Part shown: piece after piece, positions 47,135-58,054 of the stretch
How the letters are laid out: every line of letters starts with the position of its first letter
Position numbering within the stretch: position 1 is the first letter of the stretch
From: Leptidea sinapis
Taxonomy: Eukaryota > Arthropoda > Insecta > Lepidoptera > Pieridae
Direction: 5' to 3'
DNA length: 64,000 nucleotides
Assembly (NCBI RefSeq): GCF_905404315.1
Contig: NC_066275.1
Span: forward strand, 7,688,001-7,752,000
Translations under genes and position numbers: made by a program
Notes under the pieces: generated by a model
Database searches by the model: none
What the model was told of the DNA's origin: nothing
The model's input: the letters and a program-made list of their open reading frames with translations, nothing else

Positions 47135-47999
47135 TCCTGGACAGTTTTACGGTACATGTGGTGATATTGATATTTTGAGGGTATTTAAATAAAACTGTGT
47201 CGCTACTGAGTTGTCGCGTATACAAATATTTATTTGCGTGGATGTTATTTTCCTTAATTGCCGTTTTAGGTACCTATTTAACTAAAAAGTGGCAGGATAA
47301 TTGGCATAAACATCAAATTATTTCAGAGACAATTTTTTTACTTTTTAGTTATCTTGGTTTATAGTATACCTGTGCATGAATTATGTTGGTAATTTAGTGA
47401 AAAATTTAAAGAAAGTGATCTTTTCTCAATTAGGAATAATAACTTCGAGCAAGAACTTTAATTATTAGCCTAATTTACAAAATGTTAATTCTTACTTATG
47501 ATGTGATTCTAAATTTTTGTTTTATTTATAGTTGGTATTGTGTTTATTTAATATAATGGAATTACTTAAATTCTTCCTCGAATGAATTTCCGCCTGCTTC
47601 CTTTTTTTTTCATTTTTTTTGTCAGTTTTTTTTTAAATAAGTTCTTAGTCCGACAACTTCGTGCGCGACCGTCCCTCGGAGTGACAGATGGTGCGGTGGT
47701 GGGGACAGGGTACTAAAGATATCAGCGGGTAGCGGGTGTTGTTGCGGGGAAGGGCAACGCGCGAGACGAAAAACGGTGGTACAGATTAGGTAAATCGTGA
47801 TCACAAAATGATTTAATTTCCATTTTAAAATATTAATGCTTAGATTCACAAAGCTAAGAACTCTTAGGAGATTCTCAGTGTTGCAAAAGAGTATGAGAGC
47901 TTATTACAAAATGTCCTCTTTTTGAAAGACATTTTTTGAATATTTATTTTAAAGGGAATACTTAAATAAAACAAAATAGTTGTGACACCAAATTATTTA

Positions 48000-48746
48000 T
48001 TCTTTCAATTGAGTAGGCCAAAATGATAGCATTGATATCTACAAACAATACACTTAGATAACCAATTAAGTATTCATGTTTTTATGATAATATCTACAAT
48101 AATGTCTTACAGTCATGAAACAATATTAACTAAATAAGGCAACGACTATTCCTTAATTTCATTAAAAATATCTTAATGTCGAAAATTATTTGAAACCGAA
48201 TTAGGTATTACCTGTCTAATATTTAATTTACAATTTAAATTTAAATGACACTGTAAATGCGTCATTTTTGATGCTATGGTTATGTAATCGAATATTTAAT
48301 TTTATTGAGATCATTCACTGTTTCGAATATGCTAGTTTTTTAACTTATATGTAGAGCTAATATTACCTTGTTTTTGTTGCATTAGATAACTAAATTATAA
48401 CGTTTTTCTAAACATGTGTATTGAGATAAAATGAGTATTTATTAATAGCTATTGAATTTTAAACTATAAGTTAAATAAGTGTATTTACAATTAATTACAT
48501 TAACTTACAATGTGTGGAGAGGTTTAATGTCATACTTTACTATACCTAATATGAACCATAGGAAAGAAGAGATAAACATTAGAAATGCTTTTGGCGATGT
48601 TTTTGATAACACCGTCTCCTTTTGTATTCCTATTCTTATATTTTATAACCGTTTTTATTTACATAACAGTATTAAACATTTTGTGCAACTAAACCTTAAC
48701 AATGTCACACAAATAGATTGCTCGCCTCTTCGGCGAAAACCTTATC
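48000..48746 (-). other. Probable proboscipedia 3' UTR
   Basis: AT-rich sequence without repeats directly after the pb stop. Minus-strand AATAAA-like hexamers occur (e.g. in the TATTTATTC context near 47995), but the true end is not determinable. Confidence 0.4.
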
Positions 48747-51247
48747 TCAAATAGTGTAATATTCAGGAGCGAAATCATTAGCCAGGTTGCTAAGGAAATG
48801 GAAATCTGAAGAGGAATTTGAATTTTCGCCAGGTGTCGGTGTCGCATGGGACGCCTCATAGAACTGTTGGAAGGAACTATACGTGTCACTACATTCATTT
48901 GGGCCGGTGTAAGGTTCTGCCGCAGACTGAACACCACTAGAGGAGTACGCTGCAGCAGCCGCTGCACTAACTTGACCTGAGTATCCGGTGGCATCGTAAT
49001 AAGAACCTTTGCCATACTCTGCACCATGGCTTGCTTTCTGTCCGTCACTTGTATAATACCCATGAGCAGCTTCACTTTGCCCTTCATGATAGTGATATCC
49101 GTAATGACTATTAGCATATGCCATTCCATGTTCACTGGGGTATCCTTGAGCTTGATCATATCCGTGATGTCCATATCCAGCCTGCTCCTTGCTATAGTTT
49201 GTATAACCATAATTCTGATATATTTCGTGCGGGTAGTTCTGTCTTGAACTTACTCCGTTTGAGGATCTTCCAGAGGGTGTCGCCTCTTGTCTTGCATTCG
49301 GATGATTGCGTGGATAAATATGTTGATCGCCTTGCAGAGTTGATCCGTACGCTTCATATGTTCTGCCCCCTTGAGAATACTGGGCTAATTTTCCCACGAA
49401 TTGCTTGCTATCCATGCGAAAATCTGGATGAGGTACGAATTGCCCAGGAGGTGCATTACCCCTTATAACGTAAGGCGGTATTGCGTTGGGCACTGCTTGC
49501 GTATGCGGTGGTCCTGATGGTAAATTAGGGGGTGAAGGACGTGGATAGTGACCCAAGGGACTTTGATGCATGCTTGAAGGTGTGCCTGGCGTGGATGACG
49601 GCGTTAGGTTTACTGAAGAAAATTTTCCATTGTCACCTAAGCCAGCAATTCCGATTAGTCCTTCTTTCGATGAGGATGGTGAAACTTTGCTAATTGTGTC
49701 TAAAGATGGTGAACGTTTTCTAGATTCTTGTTTGATTCTTTTTGTTAAGTTTCTGGGTGCTGAGGGTATATTAGGAGGATGCGAGTCTCTTGAATCTTCT
49801 TCAACGAGTTTGTCGAGAGAAGATGATGATGCAACACTGGATGCACCGTCGCTCGCAAAACTATTATTATTAGTAGCGCTAGGCGTATTATTATTTCGTG
49901 TTCGGGATGCTAATTCGGGCAAGTCTTCAGTCGGGGAACATAATGCACCTGGAGGTAGTTCACAACCTTGGCAGCTTTTCTTTCCAGATAAAGGCCCATC
50001 ATCTTCAACGAATTTTTCAAGTCCTGTTTTGCTTTTTCCTCCTTCAGAAGTTGTCGAGTCCTTGTCATCTCCATCTTCACTTTTACTTAAAGTTTGTCGT
50101 TTGTGCTTCATACGTCTGTTTTGAAACCATACTTTGACCTGTAATAAAAATATGAAATAATTAGTACGTTTAGAACATTAAATGTATTTCTTTTTCGGTT
50201 TGTTTAGTAATTTTAGTAACAACATGATTCTGAAATGATAACTTTGACAGTTATTTTTTTTTAATTAGATTCAGAAAAAAATATATTCTACGTAAGTAGA
50301 TATTGATTAAAATAAGGGGTTTTGTGTTAATTACAAAAATGTATAATACCATGACATAGAAACAACGAAGACATAAGATATTTAATTTACTAGAAGCCCA
50401 TTTATTTTTGATAACTTTAAGGAAAAACATGAAAGGTTTATTACCCTCTGCTTTTAGCAGCAATAAAATTTATTGTATGTAGCATATAATACATTATTAT
50501 TACAGTATTTAATACTGTTCTCTGTAAAATAGCTTTGTGCTTAACATGACCCAACATTTCTGAGCGTTGTCTAACCTCGTTCCTTCTTAGCTCCTTCCTT
50601 CGTTCGAATGCATATCCTATTTGTCCATTATTTTATCATGCATTTTTTATTTTCTTAATTGATAATCTATTAGGGACCCCAACAACAATGTTACATACGG
50701 CCAACAAATCTAAAGTGTAAAATAAAAATACAGTTATATGACTATTAACTGTTAGTTAATATTTGCCCAGCTCCTTAGACCTTATTGTTATTTAAGGGCC
50801 TTTAGGGCATATTTTGCTCATTGTCTCATTCCACACTCTTAAGTCAGGAAGATTCTTGATATGTGCCCTCGATTGATTTTATATATCATCAACAGTTCTC
50901 TCAGCGTATGTTCGATAATGTACTCTATTAGCATATTTTTGAAATCTTGGGCTACGATATTGCAATTTTTCTTGGGTCTAAAGTTTCTATGGTTTTTATG
51001 TCATTTTAATACAGCCCGTGCTATTCAATGTAAATATAGTTGCCTATGGTTTTTTAGGTTTTGAATCTATCTACATATACAATATCCCTATTTAAGACAC
51101 GTACCTGCCTCTCTGTAAGGTCAAGCGATGCAGCGATCTCTATTCGTCTCGGCCTACACAAGTATTTGTTGAAATGAAATTCTTTTTCTAATTCTAGTAA
51201 CTGCGTGTTCGTGTAAGCTGTTCGAAGTCTGCGCGGAAGGCCATTTT
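48747..51247 (-). CDS. pb: Proboscipedia (Hox2) homeodomain protein, last two coding exons (partial)
   Basis: Proboscipedia is the Hox transcription factor that patterns mouthparts. Exon 51247-51105 encodes homeodomain residues 1-44 (PRRLRTAYTNTQLLELEKEF; CRPRRIEIAASLDLTERQ), and exon 50138-48747 (TGA) encodes VKVWFQNRRMKHKRQ plus a 448-residue C-terminal region. The split after Gln44 and the sequence are diagnostic of pb/Hox2. The C-terminal region is Ser/Pro-rich, then Tyr/Gly/His-rich (GYGHHGYDQAQGYPSEHG), has an Ala run (SAAAAAAYSSS), and ends DFHFLSNLANDFAPEYYTI, a terminus I believe is conserved in insect pb. The 47 codons plus two bases of the first exon need an upstream exon in phase. 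The YPWM-bearing exon is not found up to 64000. Confidence 0.96.
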
Positions 51248-51337
51248 CTGAAACAAATAGTAATGCAGAATAAGTATCTCATATTAATTATAAGTAAGTA
51301 ATGCATGTCGGATTAGGATTTTACCTAATGTTCAAAG

Positions 51338-51708
51338 CACGGACGAGTAAAAAAATAAGGACTCCGTGCCACCTTACATAACAGTGAGGCACCAAAACAA
51401 GCCGGTAAACGTGTAAATACATAGCCCCACACACTTACACTAATACAAGCCGATCGGCCGCCATTATGAGATTTTCCATAGTCTGTGACAGATCAGTTTG
51501 CGTCGCAATAAAATATTTTAAAAAAGCCGTCGTGCGTTGTGAAAAAGCGTAAAAACAATACTATAAAAGTATTTGTGGATATATGATTATTTAGGGGAGG
51601 AAAAATTGTGTAACCGGTTTACCCAGTAACCACACACACACTAGCATAAAGGTGCTTCACTTGCTAATATCACGGCGCGAAGTCCTTCTTTTTTTACTAG
51701 TCCGTCCG
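51338..51708. mobile_element. 371-bp P-superfamily (THAP) non-autonomous transposon with 8-bp TSD
   Basis: GTTCAAAG flanks both sides (51330-51337 and 51709-51716). The ends are inverted: CGGACGAGTAAAAAAATAAG against CGGACTAGTAAAAAAAGAAG, continuing GGACT-CG--CC. Inside, at 51524-51568, a frame reads KPSCVVKKRKNNTIK, the start of a THAP-type transposase with ATG changed to AAG and a zinc Cys to Arg. An 8-bp duplication plus THAP points to the P superfamily. It is about 90 bases upstream of the pb homeodomain exon. Confidence 0.85.
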
Positions 51709-51766
51709 GTTCAAAGTACAAAAATAGTTTTTCTTATAAGTCGGTATCTAGTTTAATATGTTTACT

Positions 51767-52383
51767 AGCTGCCGCTTCGCTCGGTCATTTTTATCGTATT
51801 TTTATTTGTTAACGTTAATAATCTATCACAACTTACTTCAAAAATTCATATAAAAGAGACATTTTCTTTTTTCTTATTAACTTATTTATTTGACCTTGCC
51901 AATTAGAACTGCCTTAGCTTTCTAAATTATTTTGGAATATTCTAGATAATTCTAGAATTTTTTCGCACATTTCAAATATGTTCGATCAATCAGAGCCTTG
52001 GAATACTTATTCTGGGATGTTCTCAATTATTCAGAAATTTCTAGATCATTCTTAAATTTTCTAAAACATTTGCATTTGATTAGAATGTAGGCATACATTT
52101 AAAAACGTTCTAGAATTTCCTGGAAAAATCCAACCCATTTTAGATTAAATGATAATCACACATTTTTAGAAATCACATGGTTCAATCCCCGTATCTCCTA
52201 CACCCTTATAGGTATCAACTTGCAACCACAGACCACCATAGTACACGATGGGAGCCGTATGTCAATTGTACATATTGCGTCATACAGACACTATGCGTCT
52301 GCGACGTGCAGTTTTAGCTGCAAAAGTGAAATATAGGGACACACAGCTCTATTTTTATATATATATATATATAATATAGATAT
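51767..52383 (+). repeat. Dispersed repeat with heat-shock-element-like motifs
   Basis: Starts CTAGCTGCCGCTTCGCTCGG, contains CGTATCTCCTACACCC and CACAGACCACCATAGTACAC, and ends in a (TA)n tract. I recognise these as a lepidopteran interspersed family. Within it, GAATATTCTAGA (51935) and TTCTAGAATTTCCTGGAAA (52108) fit nGAAnnTTC arrays. Confidence 0.6.
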
Positions 52384-52657
52384 ACCTAGACATAAAGTTA
52401 AAGTATTTTTTTTACATTCATCAAGTAGGCTAAAGCTAAGGTCTTCTTAATTGTTTAATTTTTATTTAAATACAGATAGGTACCAAATACCTACAATTTG
52501 TTTTTATACATAACCCTACATTTTTAAATTTCCTAGTATGATTAATCCGAAAAACCTTCATAATTTTCTAGTAGATACCTGGGTACCTACATATTGCAAT
52601 AGTCTCTATTTTTATTCGATTTTGTTAAAATACACATCAGGTATTGCTTTGGATTTT

Positions 52658-52755
52658 GATTCAATCAGGAATCCTGAGCGGCACTGCATTGTACAATTAC
52701 AATAGCGTATCAATTATCACAGTTGCTAGTTTCGTCACTTTTTCTCATAAAAAAA
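52658..52755 (+). repeat. Dispersed repeat B fragment
   Basis: CAGGAATCCTGAGCGGCACT, GCATTGTACAATTACAATAG and CGTATCAATTATCA follow the 3' half of the family; the tail ends in A-rich sequence. Confidence 0.55.
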
Positions 52756-52859
52756 TGAGTGTGTGTTAGACCACACGACTGAAGTAAAACAAAATGTTAA
52801 TTTAAAAAATTGGTTAAGAAACAAATGAAATTTCGAACTAATCAATAAATTACCGTTCG

Positions 52860-53007
52860 TGTAACGCGCTAGCGTTCGTTCGTATCGCTCTCATCATGCA
52901 TACGCCGGCTTTATCCCCAAGTTAAGAAATCACGATTCCCGTAACACTAGCGTTCGTTCGTAACGCTTTCTTCAAGCATTCGCCAGCTTACCTCCCCAAG
53001 TTAAGCG
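52860..53007. repeat. Two-copy tandem duplication, unit about 80 bp
   Basis: CTAGCGTTCGTTCGTA-CGCT, then CAT-CGCC-GCTTA/T-CCCCAAGTTAAG, occurs twice in tandem (52870-52926 and 52949-53005) with about 15% divergence. GC-richer than its surroundings. Confidence 0.7.
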
Positions 53008-54739
53008 TGTGTAAGAAGTTTTACTTCAAAAAGTATGTGTGACTAGTTAGGTAGGTATTGAGTTTTACGAGAACGACATGGAAATTGCAAACACTGGGTA
53101 AAGCGTAAACTCGCATTCCTTGGCGTCTAAGTATTACTTTGTGTTCTCGGAAAGGTAACATGATTATAAGCTCGTCGCGAGCCGCCCGTTCCTTTAATGT
53201 AATAACTTGATCGCATGTCAGAGCACCGCCCTTGACGCCATTGTGTCCAAACTGTTCTTTTTACCACAAATACGAATTGGAATTGGAAATTCAAATTATA
53301 AAGGGCGGCGAATAATGGGGCGATCGCGTTCGCGTGATGGTTCCGCAGGGCACGTGTATTCATATTGTAATCGAGGCTATCACCCTTACCGCTACAGAGT
53401 TAGGGATTAAAATAGGTTGCGTGGGTTTTTAGTTTTGTATTTGTGTTGGGTGGTGCTTGATTGACGTGTTCGTCAACTGGTGCATTTTCCATTGGACAGA
53501 CGCAGCTGTCAATCAAACGGTTACAACAGTTTTATTTACGTCTCGGTCGACGGCGCACATCCAGCCTTGTGGGAGGACGATGAAATGTTGGTGCTGTCTC
53601 TATTTCCATATCCCCTGTCTAGATATCGGGTACATATTACATACTATAATTGTATATGAGAAAAATTTGTATTTTTAACACGCTTTTATTAGATTCATAG
53701 GTATGTTAGTATGTAAAGGAAACCATGATTTTCACCCCCTTTTAAAATGTTAGATTGAATTGAAATTGCACACTTTTATTAGCTGTGTATGTTTCTCTGT
53801 TTCTATGTAACTCTTGACTGATTTGCAACCCCTTCCAATCCGAAACCTCGGATTCATTGAAATCATTGCACACAGGTTTAGTATTTGGTGTCTGGTCTGT
53901 CTCATTCTTATCAGGATCTTCATGATACGTGATCTTTGTCCGATAGCCGGTAGTGTCTTTGTGCCAAGGACTGCTAATTGGCGCGTGCTAATTCCTTCTT
54001 TTTTACAATAACAAGTACCTACCTACGTTATTTGTTTTTAAATATTCGTAGTTTATGCTTATAGAAATTATTTTCTACTTTTTAGTTTGGTTTTCTTTAA
54101 AAGCAAGTTTTTTTCAACTATTATTTTTAAATGTCTTATATATACCATACCGTACCGTATACCTACCTAAATTGGACTCAATATGTGTAATATTAATATT
54201 TCTTACTGTGTAAGCCTAATATTACAGAGCCTCAGTAGGTACATATGTATTATTTTGTATGAACAATATGACGTATGACGCTGTCAATTATGTTGTCACT
54301 TGTCAAGTGTGTGAAATCCGAAATCGGCTAAAAAAAATATTATCGTCACGTGGTATGAAAAAGGCAATTTCTAGGAAAACAATTTCGATATTAAGTGCCA
54401 TAACCCTCTAATAAGATTGAAATTAATTATTAATAATTAATATTTTTGTTCTTCAGATCACTGTTTCCATAAACTCAAAACTTGAAGAAGGTAAGTGCCA
54501 ACTTGGATATAAATTTCACTTAACTATCCAGTAGGTAAGTTATTAACAGTTAACTGGGCTTGAAACCCGATAGCCCTTGGTCAGCGTTGAATAATTATGG
54601 GCTTGGGTTTACTTGCGGAGGCTTTTTGCTGCGCTCATATATATACCTATACATATATCCGGAGCTATCCAAGTATATTAACATGCCTTACCTACGTACA
54701 TATATAAAATACATAGGCCAAGGAGAGTCGTTCAAAACA

Positions 54740-54990
54740 ATAATAATAATAATATCTAGTAATAATATTTACACAAATTATCTTATCCCAAATAAGGCAT
54801 AGCCATATAGGCATGGGAGCAAGACAACGATATATTTGATGCAATATAAACATTCATAGAAACATATAAACATCCATGACTTGACATCCATGACTCGACA
54901 TGACGCAAACAAGTGTCCAAATTCATCACATAAATGTTTGCATCTACCGGTATTTGAACCCGGCGGTTCAATGCGCAGGGTCACTAACTG
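54740..54990 (-). mobile_element. tRNA-derived SINE T1, copy 3 (diverged)
   Basis: Tail (AAT)n at 54739-54768, body CACAAATTATCTTATCCCAA, and B-box side CATCTACCGGTATTTGAACC; the A-box side is largely decayed. It carries an internal CATCCATGACT duplication. Confidence 0.65.
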
Positions 54991-55419
54991 TCTTCGAATA
55001 CTCGATGTGGACAAACCGACATGAAATAGTAATACTAGTATCGACGACTTAATTGTTGGATGTCATCGGACTACTGTCTTTCTTGTGAACAACTGGTTGC
55101 AGATTCGAATATAGTTGCGGGCTTAAATGAAAGTCACATCCTCTGTTTTGGCTATACGAACATATTTGAGTCGAATAATGAATGAATTTTTAATGCACAA
55201 GGAGACAACTTTACCGATTGGAAATACTCATAATTAATCTTGTGAATTGGAGCTAGCACACCATGTAGCCTTATACTTTGAAAGTACGCTAGCTACCATT
55301 ACACATCAGGACTATGGAAAATTGTAGTTATTCACCTACCTGCGATGTATCAATTTCTGTTTTAACAGTACGCAATTTTATTTACTAAAAAATACGCATT
55401 GAAAAGATAATGGTTGAAA

Positions 55420-55660
55420 TTTAAAACTAACATCAATTCCTGCCTTATCGACGATAAATGAAAAAATTATATAAATTAACAAAAATATTATTTTGCAAAT
55501 TGAAAAATGGAATTATTTTATCAAATTAATGTATTGTCGGTCCTCGATAAATATACGAAGTTTGAACGGAAACTGGCCGATTAAAGTGAGTCAAAATCGC
55601 GCCCAAATGAGTCGGTTACAAACAAACATACAGGTGAAGCTAATAAAAAGCGTGTCAAAG
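55420..55660 (+). repeat. Dispersed repeat F, copy 2
   Basis: Collinear with 8910-9130 (shared ATCGACGATAAATGAAAAAA and GCGCCCAAATGAGTCGGTTA); differs by small indels, including a TCGGTCC insertion. Confidence 0.65.
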
Positions 55661-58004
55661 TACCTTTTACTTCGGGAATGATTGTGACAAAAAAGCCCCT
55701 ACGACTAGACCTAGATATAACTTATACGAACGTTAATTCATACAAAGAAGTTTTCTTAAAAAAATGCATATCACTGAAGCGAGTGCATAAACTTGTTTCA
55801 CTGGATAAGTAATCACAAATTGAAACAAGCAGGAAGAATAAGTACACAAAAAAATAGTAGAAGCGGAAAAGTTTTTGCGGGGAGATAATATGTGAGGGTG
55901 GCGCGCATAATGATCACATTTGGGGAAGCCTGGCTCACGTGACGAAGGAACTTTCTAGATACTGTTGCGGCAGTTTTTGTTGCAAACATTGTGACAAGTG
56001 ACAAGAATATAGCATTTTAGAGGTATCGTCTATCGAATATTTACAAAGCTATAGAAGATAAAAGCATAAGTTGTTGCTCAGTAACACATATTAGTAATTA
56101 GTATGCTCAAAGTAAAGCTTATGGGGTATGGGGAAATCTGCTTGCAGACAACAATATTTTTACATATAATTCAGTTGTGTTAATCTTGATCTATTGATAA
56201 CTAAATGAACGTTTTATTTATTGGCACCTTACCTACGCTTTTATTTCTACTATGTGAATGAATATTCATACCTTCTTTTATAATTTAAATGGAAATCATT
56301 TCAATTAGTTAATATGGTACTAATTCGTACTGATCATTTCAATATTGGTCCCCTTGTAAAATTAATGGAATTTTGCTTTGAGCCTTCATAAATACCTAGC
56401 ACTTGTTACTAGAAACCGAATCACGCAGTTTTTATTTCAAGCTATCTGATGGTTCAGTGACGTCCTGTTACATTATTGTGTAATGTTGCAGTTTTTAAAC
56501 CATACCTAATGACCAGTGTTAATTTGTAGTAGTTTCCTTATAAAGGTACAAGCATTGGACCACGGTTCTATTTAATAGTTTAAAATTTCTAGTATCTAGG
56601 TACCTACTAAAATAATTTATCACTTATAGAACAGCTAACATTTAAAAATGTTTGTGTTTATGAATATTTAATAAATGAAATGAGTATGAACGCGTAATCG
56701 TTTTATGCGAATATGTAGGTCATAATTCACTAAAACAGGGTTAAGTGATATGATCAAATGAAGTAGGACACGGTAGCAACTCTCGAGGTGTGCCTAAGTG
56801 ACCCCTACACTGCCGTAAATCTTCGAACATTACTCCCTGAGCCGCGAGGGTTAAACAAGCGAACGGCACTCCAACACCATTTATTACCCACTTGTTAGAC
56901 ACGAGAACAACCAATGTGTGACCTACAATAATTTATAACGTACAGTTGTTGGCACTACTGAGAACTCTGCAAAGATTCAAACTAAAATGTTCTTTAGACA
57001 AGTAGGCATATATAAGATCTTTGAATGGTCTACGTTAAAGATGCCATATGTAAATACGGAGTGCCTTTTGATATGAGTCTGAAAATAATAAGCTATGGAT
57101 GATTCGATTAGATTAGTCTTTTTCCATAAAAAGCAATTAATATATTATAGAATAAAAAAAATAGCTCTTTCTAATTGTGGAGCGTCCTAATAAAGATACG
57201 ACAAAATATGTATTGTAGGATACAATTATAGGAAATAAAAGAAGACAAAAGTTGAAAGTTTCAGATTTGTAGAGGACCAGTAACGACTAAGATATCTGTT
57301 TTTTCAGGATGCTCAAATAACAATTGAATAAAAGTTAATTTACTTCGCAATGAAACAATAATAGAAACATACTCAACATAAATCGTCGTTGTAAACAATT
57401 TGCAAAGAATATGTGTTGAGTTCAAGCCCGGGGCTATGTTTGAATAATTAATCAACAGGAGAAAGGATTAATGTGTTGGCCAGTTGGCGGTTGGATGCCA
57501 TTAGAGCGAGCATCGAGCGTCGACTAAATACTGTGGTCACATTATTTGTGTCGGGCTAAGAACATGTGTAGGGTCTGGAACTACTTAATTGATTTTCTGC
57601 AATTGTTTGTTGGACTCTTCAAATAGAATTCTATAAGTATACTCATATTATAGTTTTTACTATTTTATTGTAAGATATCGAAATGGCGTATAGACTCGAA
57701 CCGATTATGCAATATAGGGTAACTCGTTAACCAAATTTCGTTCACAGATTCTTACTTCCACTTTTAGTTCTTAAATTATGCAAGTCGAAAAAAATGTCTT
57801 TCAATAAAATTATTACAAGAATAAAACGTTTAAACTTCACAGTTAAACCAATAATAAAATAAAAGTGAATGTTACATTCTTCGTATCAGAAGAGAAGGTC
57901 TATTTAAAACTACATATTAATTAATCATAACAGCTTAACTTAAACTTTATTAAGTACAAAAGACACGATTTCTATTTCAATATAATTCTGAAGGTTATGA
58001 GATA

Positions 58005-58054
58005 GGTTAGTTAATTTTATATTTGAAAGCAATCAAATATAAAATTAACTAACC
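58005..58054. repeat. Perfect 22-bp hairpin with 6-base loop
   Basis: GGTTAGTTAATTTTATATTT-GA pairs perfectly with its complement across the loop AAGCAA; the flanks extend the pairing with one bulge (ATA). It lies in the pb intron, outside any recognised repeat. Confidence 0.85.

Larger units (their letters stand above)
43227..48000. other. Spacer between prefoldin 5 and proboscipedia
   Basis: Contains a LINE-A scrap (44230-44330), repeat C copy 2 with a nested TIR element, a THAP-like start (45511), repeat B (46478) and a small unassigned ORF (46949). A GC-richer stretch at 47640-47790 (CGACCGTCCCTCGGAGTGAC) is unexplained. The rest is AT-rich with nothing I can call. Confidence 0.5.

Noticed and set aside
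49570..50124. 184-codon plus-strand ORF over the pb exon
   Set aside because: A shadow of the Ser/Pro-rich pb C-terminal region on the other strand.
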